Positions 25,101 through 35,017 of a DNA stretch of 64,000 nt are shown piece by piece. The notes under the pieces are model-generated. The model had not been told where the DNA came from. It saw only the letters and a program-made list of their open reading frames with translations, and made no database searches. Source of the stretch: CAVXDY01 sp963721335 (GTDB taxonomy: Bacteria > Actinomycetota > Thermoleophilia > Miltoncostaeales > Miltoncostaeaceae); assembly GCA_963721335.1 (NCBI GenBank), contig CAVRIV010000005.1:124001-188000 (forward strand), read 5' to 3'. The position numbers and the translations under genes are program-made. Position 1 is the stretch's first letter. Each line of letters opens with the position of its first letter.

Positions 25101-26288
25101 GTGAGCCGGGACCGCAACCTGAGCCTGGAGGAGGCGCTCGAGCGGGCCCGGCGGATCGCCCCGTCGACCGGCGCGGAGGAGGTGCCCGTGCCGGACGCCG
25201 CCGGACGCACCCTCGCCGAGGACGTCCGGGCCGAGCGCGACCTGCCGCCGGGCGCGACCTCGGCCATGGACGGCTGGGCGGTGCGGGCGGCGGACACGCC
25301 CGGAGAGCTCGCCGCGGCCGGCGAGAGCGTGGCGGGACGACCCTCCGGCCGGGCGCTCGCGCCCGGCCAGGCCGTGGAGATCTCGACCGGCGCGCTCCTG
25401 CCGGAGGGTGCCGACGCCGTGGCGCGGCGGGAGGTCGTTCGCGTCGAGGGCTCCACGGTGCACGTCGATGCCCCGGTCTCCCCGGGGCGCGACGTGCGGC
25501 TGCAGGGCGAGGTGATCCGGGAGGGCCGGGTGCTCCACCCGGCGGGCCACCGGGTCGCTCCCCACGAGGTGGGCGGGCTCGGCGCGGTGGGCCGCGCCAC
25601 CGTCCTCTGCGCGCGGCGCATCCGGGTCGCCATCCTCTCCAACGGCGAGGAGCTCGTGCCGCTCGGGGCCGCGGCCGGCCCGGCCCAGGTGCACGACTCG
25701 AGCCGCCACGGCCTGGCCGCCCAGGCGCGGGCCGCCGGGGCCCTGGTGAGCGCGTTAACGATGGTCGGCGACGACGTGGAGCGGACGGTCGAGCTCGTCG
25801 CGGCGCTCCTCGACGCCGGCGGCGACGAGCGTCCCGACGTGCTGATCACCAACGGCGGCATCGGTCACGGGCCCCACGATCACCTGCGCGGCGCCCTCGA
25901 GAGGCTCGGCGTGGAGGAGGTCGTCCCGGGGGTCCGCGCCTCCACCATCCGCCCCACGGTGATCGGCGTCCGCGGCGACCAGGTCGTCCTGGGGCTGCCG
26001 GGGAACCCGGTCGCGGCCGCGGTCGCGCTGCACGTGCTGGGGCGGCCGGTGCTGGGCGCCCCCGAGGACTGGTGGCGCCGCGCCGCGCTGACGGTCGATG
26101 TGGCGAGCCGCCGCGGACGCGCGGAGCTGGTGCGCTGCGTCGAGGTGCCGGAGGGCCTCACGCCGACGGCGGACCAGACCTCTCACGCGGTCACCTCCCT
26201 GGCCGGAGCGACCGCGCTGGCCTGGGTCGCCGAGGACGCGGACGGGGTCGTGGCGGGCCGGCCGATCCCGTTCTCCCGCATGTCCTGA
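25101..26288 (+). CDS. moeA: Molybdopterin molybdenumtransferase MoeA
   Basis: MoeA inserts molybdate into adenylylated molybdopterin, the last common step of cofactor synthesis. The 395-residue protein starts at a GTG at 25101. Family blocks are LPPGATSAMDGWAVRA, the SILSNGEEL-like ILSNGEELVPLG, DVLITNGGIGHGPHDH (usually GG-S-G) and LGLPGNPVAAAVALHVL. It faces away from fdhD and converges on mobA. The 3' end overlaps the last part of mobA as read (26183-26288). Confidence 0.95.
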   Translation: MSRDRNLSLEEALERARRIAPSTGAEEVPVPDAAGRTLAEDVRAERDLPPGATSAMDGWAVRAADTPGELAAAGESVAGRPSGRALAPGQAVEISTGALLPEGADAVARREVVRVEGSTVHVDAPVSPGRDVRLQGEVIREGRVLHPAGHRVAPHEVGGLGAVGRATVLCARRIRVAILSNGEELVPLGAAAGPAQVHDSSRHGLAAQARAAGALVSALTMVGDDVERTVELVAALLDAGGDERPDVLITNGGIGHGPHDHLRGALERLGVEEVVPGVRASTIRPTVIGVRGDQVVLGLPGNPVAAAVALHVLGRPVLGAPEDWWRRAALTVDVASRRGRAELVRCVEVPEGLTPTADQTSHAVTSLAGATALAWVAEDADGVVAGRPIPFSRMS

Positions 26289-26906
26289 GCCGCGCGGGCA
26301 CGCGCCCCGGCGAGGTCGGCGGGCGTGTCGAGGTCGCGAAGGCCCACCAGCTCCGGGTCGGCCGCGGCCACCGCGGGGTCGGCCAGGAGGGCCGCCTCGT
26401 CGAGCCGGACGACCCGGACGCGGTCCAGCAGCTCACCCATCCGGCGGGTCGGCCCGCTCGGCGAGCTCGGCGACCAGGGGCCGGAGGGCGGTGCGGTACG
26501 CCGCCGCGAGCGGCTGCGGCCGCCCGCCGACGACCGGCACCGCGGCGTCGACCGCGGGGCCGACCGCCCGGAGGACCCGGGCGACGATCGCCGGGTGCAG
26601 GAACGGGAGGTCGACCGCCGCGAGGAACGCGAGCTCGGCCTCGTCCCCGACGGCCCCCAGGCCGGCGAGCATCGCCTCCAGGGGCCCCCGGTCCCGTCGG
26701 GCGTCCTCGACCACCGCGACGCCGGCCGGCAGGGTCGGCAGCGCCTGGCCCGGAGCCCTCACGACGACGACCCGGCCGGTCGCCCGGCCGACCGCGTCGA
26801 CGACCCGCTCGAGCAGCGTCGCGCCCTGCCACTCGAGGGCGGCCTTCGAGGTCCCCATCCGGGAGGAGCGACCGCCGGCGAGGACGATTCCCGCTGTCCT
26901 CCTCAT
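26183..26906 (-). CDS. mobA: Molybdenum cofactor guanylyltransferase MobA (frameshifted)
   Basis: MobA joins GMP to molybdopterin to make the guanine-dinucleotide cofactor used by FdhF-type enzymes. The start is the ATG at 26906. The nucleotide loop is GIVLAGGRSSRMGTSKAAL, and the metal-binding Asp lies in FLAAVDLPFLHP. The frame shifts near 26440 from ELAERADPPDG into ELLDRVRVVRLDEAALL, ending with RDLDTPADLAGAR, which is a standard MobA C-terminus. The stop at 26183 overlaps moeA by about 106 bases and may be displaced by another indel. Confidence 0.88.
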
Positions 26907-26967
26907 GCCCGGATGGTATCTCCACATGCGGCGGCGGGACCGGCGTTCACGCCCCGTCCGAGGCCGT

Positions 26968-27004
26968 GTGCCAATTGGCCGTCGACGCAACGGCCAATTG
27001 GCAC
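26968..27004. promoter_or_regulatory. Twin GCCAATTGGC palindromes forming a 15-bp inverted repeat
   Basis: GTGCCAATTGGCCGT (26968-26982) and ACGGCCAATTGGCAC (26990-27004) are perfect inverted copies separated by 7 bases. Each contains the palindrome GCCAATTGGC, and their centres are 23 bp apart, about two helical turns. They lie upstream of mobA and downstream of the secreted protein gene at 27144. With no T-run this looks more like a two-dimer operator than a terminator. I see no other copy in the window. Confidence 0.45.
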
Positions 27005-27143
27005 GTTCACAATTCGGGCTCTGCCCGAGGGGGTCGCGGCATGTAGCACCGGTCGAGCAGACCCATCACCTCGATCATGAGGGGCCCATGTGGGGACGTG
27101 CCTTCTCCTCGAGCGTCGTGACTCGAGAGACCGCAACGCCCTG

Positions 27144-28118
27144 CTAGGAGCGGCGGGGCGCCTTCTTGCGAACCTCGAAGTTGCTGATGCCGAGGGGCTT
27201 CGCGGTGTAGTTCGCGCCCACCATCGGCCAGACGCGCCACACGTGGGTGGCGCCGTGAGTGAGGCGCCCGGGAGGCACGCGGACGTGGTTGGCCCTCGGG
27301 AAGACCGAGAGCACCTTGATGAGCCGCTTGCCCACGAGCCGGAAGACCTGGACGTTGTAGAACTTCGCGTCCTTGCGCGCCTTCCAGCGCAGGACGGGCC
27401 GCGTGGAGACGATCTTGGCGCCCAGGCGCGGCCGGAGGCGCCTCGCGTTCTCGGGCGGGGGCAGCACGGGGGCGGGCTCCCCGGTGACGGCCGGAGCGGC
27501 GGCCGCCACCGGGGGAGGCGTCGGCACGAGCGGCGCGGGCGTGAGGCCGGGGCCGCTCACCGTGTAGTCGCGCTGCACCGTGACCACGTTGCCGGCCCGG
27601 TCGGTGGCCGTGACGCTGAACGACTGGAGGCCCGGCGTCGCGGTCGGGACGAGGCCGCCGTCGGGCACCGGGCCCACGCAGAGACGCTCGTCGCACTTGT
27701 AGTCGGCCTCGACCTTCTGGCCCTGTGCGTAGACGGCGCCCGGTGCGGGCGTGGCGATCTCCACCCGCGGCGGGGTGGTGTTGACCGCGAAGTCCCGATG
27801 GACCCACGCTCGGAGGGGCTCCCCGTCCTGCCACGCCCAGAGCCGGTATCGGTCCGCCTCGGGCAACCCCGGGAAGCTGGCGGTCGCCGGGGACGCGCCG
27901 GTGCCGATCGCGTCGGCCTGCGTCGGGATCGCGCGCCGCTCCTTGGCGAGGGCCCAATGGACCGTGGCTCCTGCGCTTCCCGTGATGGTGTACGAGGGCG
28001 TCGTGGTGGCGTTCCAGACATCGTCGTTGCCGCCCGAGATCGTCACGGCTCCGAACGCCGGCGCAGCGAAAATCGCGCAGGCGACGGCGGCGATGAGAAG
28101 GCAGATCTGGGCGCGCAT
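27144..28118 (-). CDS. Secreted Ig-like/FN3-like protein of unknown function
   Basis: A 324-residue exported protein from the ATG at 28118. Residues 1-23 are a signal peptide (MRAQICLLIAAVACAIFAAP). A first beta-domain (about 24-105) is followed by an Ig-like domain ending SVTATDRAGNVVTVQRDYTV. Next comes a proline-rich linker (LVPTPPPVAAAAP), then a final beta-domain (RPVLRWKARKDAKFYNVQVF). The AGNVVTV pattern matches the C-terminal domains of the S8 proteases at the left of the window. No catalytic site is visible. An extracellular or wall-associated role is inferred. Confidence 0.7.
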   Translation of the reverse strand: MRAQICLLIAAVACAIFAAPAFGAVTISGGNDDVWNATTTPSYTITGSAGATVHWALAKERRAIPTQADAIGTGASPATASFPGLPEADRYRLWAWQDGEPLRAWVHRDFAVNTTPPRVEIATPAPGAVYAQGQKVEADYKCDERLCVGPVPDGGLVPTATPGLQSFSVTATDRAGNVVTVQRDYTVSGPGLTPAPLVPTPPPVAAAAPAVTGEPAPVLPPPENARRLRPRLGAKIVSTRPVLRWKARKDAKFYNVQVFRLVGKRLIKVLSVFPRANHVRVPPGRLTHGATHVWRVWPMVGANYTAKPLGISNFEVRKKAPRRS

Positions 28119-28236
28119 GGGAATCTCGGGGCCCCGATGCAGGCGGGAGGGTGCGAGGCGGGAGCGGCTACAGGTTCTATCGCTTTTCAAGTTTCGAAAC
28201 ACCTGGACCGACGAGGGGGATTCCGCCGTCGGGCGA

Positions 28237-29235
28237 TCAGCCTCCGATGAGGCTCATCGGCCGCCCCGTGTAGGTCCACTCGGGATCGGCCATCCCGTGG
28301 CCGGGGCCCTTGGCGAGCACCGCGGCGCGCACGATCCTCTCGATCTCGACGTCGCCGGCACCCGCGCGCAGGGGGCCGCGCAGGTCGGTCTCGCTCTCGG
28401 CGAACAGACACGTGCGCAGCTGGCCGTCGGCCGTGAGCCGCAGCCGGTCGCAGCTCGCGCAGAAGGGCTCGGTCACGGACGAGACGAACTGCAGCTCGCC
28501 GGCCCCGTCCGCGAAGCGCCAGCGGGTGGCCGGGGCGGCCGGCCTCTCCCGGTCGAGCGGCTCCAGGGGCCAGCGCGCGCCGATCATGCCGCGGAGCTCC
28601 TCGCCCGAGAGGACCGCGTCGCGGGTCCAGGTGCGGGGCGCATCGAGGGGCATCACCTCGATGAAGCGCACGACGTAGGGGCGGCGGCGGGCCAGCTCCG
28701 CGAGGGGCAGGACGTCCGGCTCGCTCACGCCGCGCAGGGCCACCGCGTTCACCTTGATCGGCCGCAGCGACTCGTGGCGCTCGCACGCCTCGAGGCCGGC
28801 GAGCGCGCGGTGCAGGTCGCGCCGGCGCGTGATCTGCTCGAAGCGGTCCGGGTCGAGCGAGTCGATGCTCACGTTCACGCGCCCGAGGCCGGCCGCCACC
28901 AGGTCGTCGATGCGGTCGGCCAGCAGCACGCCGTTGGTGGTGATGGAGACCTCGCGGATGCCCGGCACCGCGGAGATGCTCGCGACGAGTGCCGCAAGGC
29001 CGGCCCGCACCAGCGGCTCACCGCCCGTGACGCGGAGGTCGGTGATCCCCATACGCGCCAGCAGGCGCACCACGCGCACGAGCTCCTCGTCACTGAGGAG
29101 CTCGTCGCGGGCGAGCCATTCCATCCCCTCCGCCGGCATGCAGTACCGGCATCGGAGGTTGCACCGGTCGGTGACCGAGAGGCGCAGCGACCGGTGCGTC
29201 CGTCCGAAGCCGTCGACGAGGGGCGGCGTGTTCAT
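28237..29235 (-). CDS. moaA: GTP 3',8-cyclase MoaA
   Basis: A radical SAM enzyme that starts molybdopterin synthesis from GTP. The 332-residue protein has the SAM cluster CNLRCRYC, the VTGGEPLVR block, the C-terminal cluster Cys residues in EPFCASCDRLRLTADGQLRTC, and the conserved C-terminal Gly-Gly (MSLIGG) needed for activity. The start is the ATG at 29235, 7 bases after the stop of the coxM-like gene, so it is in the same transcript as the cox genes. No MoaC or MoeB is seen in the window. Confidence 0.96.
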   Translation of the reverse strand: MNTPPLVDGFGRTHRSLRLSVTDRCNLRCRYCMPAEGMEWLARDELLSDEELVRVVRLLARMGITDLRVTGGEPLVRAGLAALVASISAVPGIREVSITTNGVLLADRIDDLVAAGLGRVNVSIDSLDPDRFEQITRRRDLHRALAGLEACERHESLRPIKVNAVALRGVSEPDVLPLAELARRRPYVVRFIEVMPLDAPRTWTRDAVLSGEELRGMIGARWPLEPLDRERPAAPATRWRFADGAGELQFVSSVTEPFCASCDRLRLTADGQLRTCLFAESETDLRGPLRAGAGDVEIERIVRAAVLAKGPGHGMADPEWTYTGRPMSLIGG

Positions 29236-29242
29236 CGAGGGA

Positions 29243-30088
29243 TTATCGCGCGAGCGCCTCCTCCACCGCCCGCGCCGTCAGAACGCGGGACAGATGGCGG
29301 CGGAAATCCGCGCTCGCCCAGGTGTCGGTGGGCGGGTCGGTGCCCTCGTCGGCCTTCTCGGCCGCGGCCTTCACCCCGTCGCGCGGGGCGCCGGCCAGCG
29401 CCGCCTCGACCGCCGATGCCCGAAGCGGGGTCTGACCCATGTTGCTGAGCGCGATCCGGGCTCCCTGGATGGTGCCGTTGCTCGTCCCCACCACGGCGGC
29501 CACCCCGACGACGGGCCAGTCGAGGGCCCGCTGGCGGAACTTGATGTAGCCCCAGCCGGCGTTCCCCACCTTGGGAACGCGGATCTCGGTGAGCATCTCG
29601 TCGTCGCCGAGGGCCGTCTCGAAGAACCCCACGAAGAAGTCCTTCGCGTCGATCGTCCGCTCGCCGTTCGGGCCCCGCGCCACCAGCACCGCGTCGAGGG
29701 CGAGGCAGACGGTGGGCAGGTCGGACGCCGGGTCGCCGTGCGCGAGGGATCCGCCGATGGTGCCGCAGTGGCGCACCTGCGGATCGCCCACCATCCCGGC
29801 CACGTGGCTGACCAGCGAGCAGTGCTCCTTGGCCGTGGCGTCGTTGTTGAGGTCGTGGTGGCGCGTCAGTGCGCCGATGGCGAGGTGGGCGCCCGCGTCG
29901 CGCACCCCCGAGAGGTTCGTGAGGCGCCCGATGTCCACCAGTGTCCCGGGCCGCGCGAGCCGCAGCTTCATCAGCGGCAGCAGGCTGTGGCCGCCCGCCA
30001 GGAGCTTGGCGTCCTCCTTGGTGCGCAACAGCTCGAGAGCGTGGTCGACCGACTCGGCCACCTCGTAGTCGAATCCGGCCGGGATCAT
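29243..30088 (-). CDS. coxM: CoxM-like FAD-binding subunit (CO-dehydrogenase/xanthine dehydrogenase family)
   Basis: The medium subunit takes electrons from the iron-sulfur subunit to FAD. The 281-residue protein starts at the ATG at 30088 (MIPAGFDYEVAESVDHALEL), which overlaps the coxL stop (ATGA). FAD motifs are LLAGGHSLLP and the HCGTIGGSLAHGDPASDLP block. It is intact. Together with coxL and coxS it makes the L-M-S heterotrimer. The gene order on the minus strand is coxG, coxS, coxL, coxM, moaA. Confidence 0.94.
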   Translation of the reverse strand: MIPAGFDYEVAESVDHALELLRTKEDAKLLAGGHSLLPLMKLRLARPGTLVDIGRLTNLSGVRDAGAHLAIGALTRHHDLNNDATAKEHCSLVSHVAGMVGDPQVRHCGTIGGSLAHGDPASDLPTVCLALDAVLVARGPNGERTIDAKDFFVGFFETALGDDEMLTEIRVPKVGNAGWGYIKFRQRALDWPVVGVAAVVGTSNGTIQGARIALSNMGQTPLRASAVEAALAGAPRDGVKAAAEKADEGTDPPTDTWASADFRRHLSRVLTARAVEEALAR

Positions 30089-32477
30089 CGCTTCGCCTCC
30101 TGGATGGCGTTCCACACCTTCTCGGGCGTGGCCGGGCGCTCGACGTCGGTGACCCCCATGTGGGAGAGGGCGTCCACGACGGCGTTGATGACGGCGGGCG
30201 GCGAGGCGATGGTGCCGGCCTCGCCGATGCCCTTCACCCCGAGCGGGTTCGTGGGGCTGGGGGTGCAGGTGCGGTGGAGCTCGAAGTTCGGCAGCTCGGG
30301 CGCCCCCGGCACCATGTAGCTGGTCATGGTTCCCTGCTGGAGGTTGCCCTCCTCGTCGTAGGTGGCCTCCTCGAACAGGGCCTCGGCGATGCCCTGGGCC
30401 ACGCCGCCGTGCACCTGGCCCTCGACCACCAGCGGGTTGATGACCACTCCGCAGTCGTCGACGGCGACGTACCGGAGGATGTCGACGCTGCCGGTCTCGG
30501 TGTCCACCTCGACCACGCAGGCGTGGGCGCCGTTGGGCCACGAGAAGTTGGGCGGGTCGTAGAGGTGGGTGGCCGTGAGGCCCGGCTCCATGCCGTCGGG
30601 CAGGTCGTGGGCGGTCCAGGCCGCGAAGGCGAGGGCCTTGATGTTGACCGACTTGTCGGTGCCCTTGACCGTGAAGTCGCCGCCGCGTGAAGTCGAGGTC
30701 GTCCTCGCTGACCTCGAGCTGGTGGGCCGCCAGCGTGCGCGCCTTGGCGATGACCTTCTCGCCGGCGAAGTGCATGGCGACGCCCCCGACCGTGAGCGAG
30801 CGGCTGCCGTAGGTGTCCATGCCCGAGCGGCACCACCTGCGTGTCGCCGTGGAGCACCTCGACGTCCTCGAAGTCGACGCCGAGCTGGTCGGCGACGATC
30901 TGCGAGAACGTGGTGACGTGGCCCTGGCCGTGGGGCGTGACCCCGATGAGCACCCTCACCGTGCCGGTGGGGAGCATCTCGATGGTGGCCGCGTCCCAGC
31001 CGCCGGCGACGTACTTGAGGGCGGCGAGGACCCGCGACGGGGCCAGCCCGCACATCTCGGTCCAGCAGGAGAGGCCCACCCCGATGTGCTTGGTGGATCC
31101 GCTCTGGCGGCGCTCGGCCTGCTGGCGGCGGATGTCGTCGTAGTCGAGCGCCTCGATCATCGCGTCGTGGGTGAGGGGGTAGTCGCCCGAGTCGACCGTC
31201 AGGCCGCTCGCGATGGTGAAGTTGGGGAAGCGGTCGGTCGGGATGTAGTTCTTGCGCCGCAGCTCCGCCGGATCGATCCCCAGCTCGCGCGCCAGGAGGT
31301 CCATCGTCCGCTCCACGGCGTACGTGGCCTCGGGGCGCCCCGCCCCGCGATAGGCGTCGGTGGGCGTGGTGTGGGTGTAGATGTTGGTGTACTCGAAGTC
31401 GTAGCCCTCGACGTCGTAGAGGCCGCCGTAGAGCCAGGCCGAGAGCATCTGGATGCCGGGCGTGACGATCTGGTGGTAGGCGCCAACGGCGCACCAGACG
31501 TTGACGCGGACAGCCTTGAGCACACCGTCCCGCGTCGCGGCCATCTCCATGTCGGTGTAGAGGTCGCGCCCGTGGATCGTGGCCACGTAGCCCTCCGAGC
31601 GCTCCTCCGTCCACTTGATCGGACGGTTCAGCCTCCGTGCCAGGGCCAGGCAGATCGACTCCTCGGCGTACGTGTCGAGCTTCGATCCGAAGCCCCCGCC
31701 CACGTCCGGGGCCACGACGCGCAGCTTGGCCTCGGCGATGCCGCAGGTGATTGCCTGGGTGGTCCGCACGATGTGGGGGATCTGGCTCGCCGTGTACATC
31801 GTGTACTCGCCCATCGCCACGTTCGGCTCCACGATCACCCCTCGCGGCTCCATGGCGTTCGGGATGAGGCGCTTCAGCCGGTAGCGGTGCTTGACCTTCA
31901 CGAGGTCGGGGTCGTCGAAGAAGGGCTTGGACGACTTGAAGGGGGCGGGCGAGTCGCCCTTCTCGAACCCCCAGACGCTCGACACGTTGGTGCCGAAGTC
32001 GTCGTGCACGAGCGGGGCGCCATCCTCCATCGCCGCGAGCGGGTCGGTCACCGCCGGAAGCGGCTCCCAATCGACCTCGACCAGCTCGGCGGCGTCCTTG
32101 GCGAGGGCGCGGCTCTCGGCCACCACCACGGCGACGCCGTCGCCCGCGTGGCGCGCCTTGTCCTTGGCGAGGGGCCAGTGCTCGCTCATCTTGATGTCGT
32201 CGGTGACCGGCCAGGCGCAGACCAGGGGCGCCGCCCACTCGGAGGCCAGGTCGGCGCCGCTGTAGGCCGCCACGCAGCCCTCCATGGCGAGCGCCTTCGA
32301 CACGTCCACGCCGTTGATCCGGGCGTGCGCGAAGGGGCTGCGCACGACGTGGGCCCACAGCATCCCGGGGACCGTGATGTCGTCGACGAAGCGGGAACGG
32401 CCGGTGATGAGCTCCGGGTCCTCCTTGCGGATCTGCGGACTGCCGACCGACTTCTGCGGCTGCTCTGTGGTCGCCAT
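30085..32477 (-). CDS. coxL: CoxL-like molybdenum subunit, form II (frameshifted)
   Basis: The large molybdenum-cytosine-dinucleotide-binding subunit, about 797 residues, starting at the ATG at 32477 right after a TAGGAGG that also ends coxS. The active-site loop reads TDAYRGAGRPEA. AYRGAGR marks form II enzymes, whereas true CO oxidisers of form I carry AYXCSFR. Other family blocks are DVGGGFGSK, PHGQGHVTTFSQIVAD and GIGEAGTIASPPAVINAV. Indels near 30820 and 30690 split the 3' third. Whether form II enzymes oxidise CO is debated; aldehyde or purine-like substrates are possible. It ends with an ATGA overlap onto coxM. Confidence 0.92.
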
Positions 32478-32486
32478 CGCCGCCTC

Positions 32487-32941
<455 letters not shown>

Positions 32942-32945
<4 letters not shown>

Positions 32946-33530
32946 GCCGCCTCTCCCCCTTTCGGCCGTCGCCGCGGCCGAAGACTCGTTTGATCGAAGC
33001 CACCAGGGCGCCCACCATCAGCCAGAACCTGAGATCGGCTTCTTCGCCTGCTGCACCGCCTCGGCCGCCTGCTCGGGTGACGCCGAGAGCTGGGCCTTGA
33101 GGCACTCCGCGAACTGGTTGACCAGCTTGTTGGACACGTCCTGCACCACCCCGGGGCGCCCGAGCTGGGCCACCTGGCCGGAGAACCGCAGGTCGGTGAC
33201 CATCTCCACCCGGGTGCCGCCGTCGCCGAGCCCGGTGAGCCGGGAGTCGACCGAGCCCTCGGCGCCGCCCTTGCCGCGCGTGTCGCGCCCGCGGAGGCTG
33301 AGCTTGACCACATGGGACTGCGGGTCCCGGTCGAGCAGCTTCACGTCGACCAGGAACTGCATCCCGACCGGCCCGAGCTTGACCCCCATCTCGGCCTTCC
33401 AGGTGTCCTCGTCGACGACCTCCTTCAGGGCCGCCCCGGGCATGCAGGGGACGACGCGCTCGGCGTCGAGCAGCAGGGTCATCGTTTGATCGGGCGACGC
33501 CGGTACCTCGAACGCGTGCTCCAGCTTCAC
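32942..33530 (-). CDS. coxG: CoxG-like SRPBCC protein with membrane-anchoring tail (frameshifted near 3' end)
   Basis: CoxG proteins help to recruit CO dehydrogenase to the membrane. The protein starts at the ATG at 33530 (MKLEHAFEVPASPDQTMTLL). It has the START/SRPBCC core (CMPGAALKEVVDEDTWKAEM, KGGAEGSVDSRL, NKLVNQFAECLKAQL). As read it stops at 33018. One indel there continues it into LMVGALVASIKRVFGRG, the amphipathic tail expected for CoxG, with a stop at 32942 that overlaps the coxS start. I therefore annotate the longer form, about 196 residues. Confidence 0.85.
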
Positions 33531-33584
33531 GCCGCGCTCCTCTCCGTCAGCTCACCCGAGTCTCCGGCGGGAGGGACGCTCGCG

Positions 33585-34976
33585 TCAAACGTTGCAAGGG
33601 GGTTGCAGCCCGTTTGCGAGACGGGCGTCCGCGTCGCGGACCATGTCGTCGATCGCCGTTCGCAGCTCCTCCACCCCCGGAGCACACGAGCGGGGCAGGA
33701 GGCCGTCGCCCGCGAGGGCGATGACGTCGGCGGCGCTTCCCTCGAGGGCGTAGCGACGCAGGTCGAGCGCGTCCGCATCCACGTCGGCGTCAAGACGGTA
33801 CGGCCGCGTGGCCAAAGCCGAGCCGATCAGGCGACGCAGGCGCGAGACCTCGCTGCGCACCGAGGCGACGGGGTAGCCCGGGCCGTAGAGCGCGGCGCCG
33901 AGCTGCTCGCTGGTGAGGCCCTCGGGGCGCAGCGCGAGCAGGGCGAGGATCTCGGCGTGGCGGGGGCTGAGGTGCAGCGGTGACCCGTCGAGCCAGGCGC
34001 GGGGCTCCCCCATCAGACGCAGGCGCAGCTTCCGGCGCAGCGGGGCCCCGCCGGACCGGGGCGCGGCCCAGACCAGGTAGCCGCCCTCCACTCCGATCGG
34101 CTCGGCCCGGAAGGTCTCGCCGCCGGGCAGGAAGCCCACGCGGCCCTCGCCGGGGATCGCCACCTGGGTGCCCAGCCACCCCGTGGGATGGGCCATCACC
34201 ACCCGGCCGCTCCGGCTCACCACTCCCGTGGGCCGCTGGCCCAGGTGCACGAGTCGCCGGATGTAGCGGTCCCGCAGGCGCTCGTCGCGTTGCCAGTGCT
34301 CCTGGCGCAGGGCCCCGGTCGCCGCCCCGGCCGCGGCCGTCACCAGGGCCAGGCTGTGGGGGTGGGTCATCCGGTAGGGACCGGTGAGATCGACCGCGCC
34401 CAGCAGGGCCCCGCTCTCGGGATCGAAGATCGGGGCGGCCGAGCAGGTCCACGGATGAACCGTCGTCTTGAAGTGCTCGGCGGCGAACACCTGCATCGGG
34501 TGCCCGATCGTCAAGGCGGTCCCCAGGGCATTGGTCCCGGCGCCATCCTCGCTCCAGAGCGCGCCCTCGGCGAAGTTCATGGTGTCCTCGGCCGCCACGC
34601 ACGCCCGCGCCGGCCCCTCCACCCACAGCAGCTCGCCGTCGGCGCCGCAGACCGCCACGATGTGGCGTGCGGCCTCGGCCACGTCGAGCAGCAGGTGGCG
34701 CAGCGTGGGCATCATGCGCGCCAGGGGGTGCTCATCGCGCAGCTCGCGCACGTCGTCCCGGGCGTGCACGCTGGGCGCGACCGGACCCTCGGGGCGGACG
34801 CCGGCCTCGCGGGAGCGCCTCCAGGAGTCGGCGATCAGAGGGCGCACCGCGCCGGGAGCCGGCGCCGTCTCGGCCTCTCCCGCGTAGCTCGCGTGGGCCG
34901 CGCGCAGCTCCCGCGCCCGCTGCACCGGGTCCGTGCCCGGATCGAGCGCGAGCCACGGGTTCCGCCGGGGAGTCAC
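33585..34976 (-). CDS. GAF-domain transcriptional regulator with C-terminal winged-helix domain
   Basis: A 463-residue regulator, intact, starting at a GTG at 34976. The N-terminus (RPLIADSWRRSREAGVRPEG) matches the input region of AcoR-type activators. A GAF domain follows (residues about 90-240, DTMNFAEGALWSEDGAGTNA and PIFDPESGALLGAVDLTG). There is no sigma-54 AAA domain and no Fis helix. Instead the C-terminus has a winged helix (LSPRHAEILALLALRPEGLT, SVRSEVSRLRRLIGS) of the OmpR/BTAD sort, followed by about 70 helical residues. It lies inside the cox cluster between xdhC and coxG, so it probably controls that cluster in response to a small ligand. Confidence 0.82.
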   Translation of the reverse strand: MTPRRNPWLALDPGTDPVQRARELRAAHASYAGEAETAPAPGAVRPLIADSWRRSREAGVRPEGPVAPSVHARDDVRELRDEHPLARMMPTLRHLLLDVAEAARHIVAVCGADGELLWVEGPARACVAAEDTMNFAEGALWSEDGAGTNALGTALTIGHPMQVFAAEHFKTTVHPWTCSAAPIFDPESGALLGAVDLTGPYRMTHPHSLALVTAAAGAATGALRQEHWQRDERLRDRYIRRLVHLGQRPTGVVSRSGRVVMAHPTGWLGTQVAIPGEGRVGFLPGGETFRAEPIGVEGGYLVWAAPRSGGAPLRRKLRLRLMGEPRAWLDGSPLHLSPRHAEILALLALRPEGLTSEQLGAALYGPGYPVASVRSEVSRLRRLIGSALATRPYRLDADVDADALDLRRYALEGSAADVIALAGDGLLPRSCAPGVEELRTAIDDMVRDADARLANGLQPPCNV

Positions 34977-35017
34977 GCTCGCCCCCCGGCCCTCGGTGGG
35001 GCCCGGCGCCGAGCGGA

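Noticed and set aside
26968..27004. Rho-independent terminator for the gene at 27144
   Set aside because: There is no T-run on either side and the arms are themselves palindromes, which fits an operator better.
30085..32477. Form I (true aerobic CO dehydrogenase) CoxL
   Set aside because: The active-site loop is AYRGAGR and lacks the Cys-containing AYXCSFR motif that defines form I.
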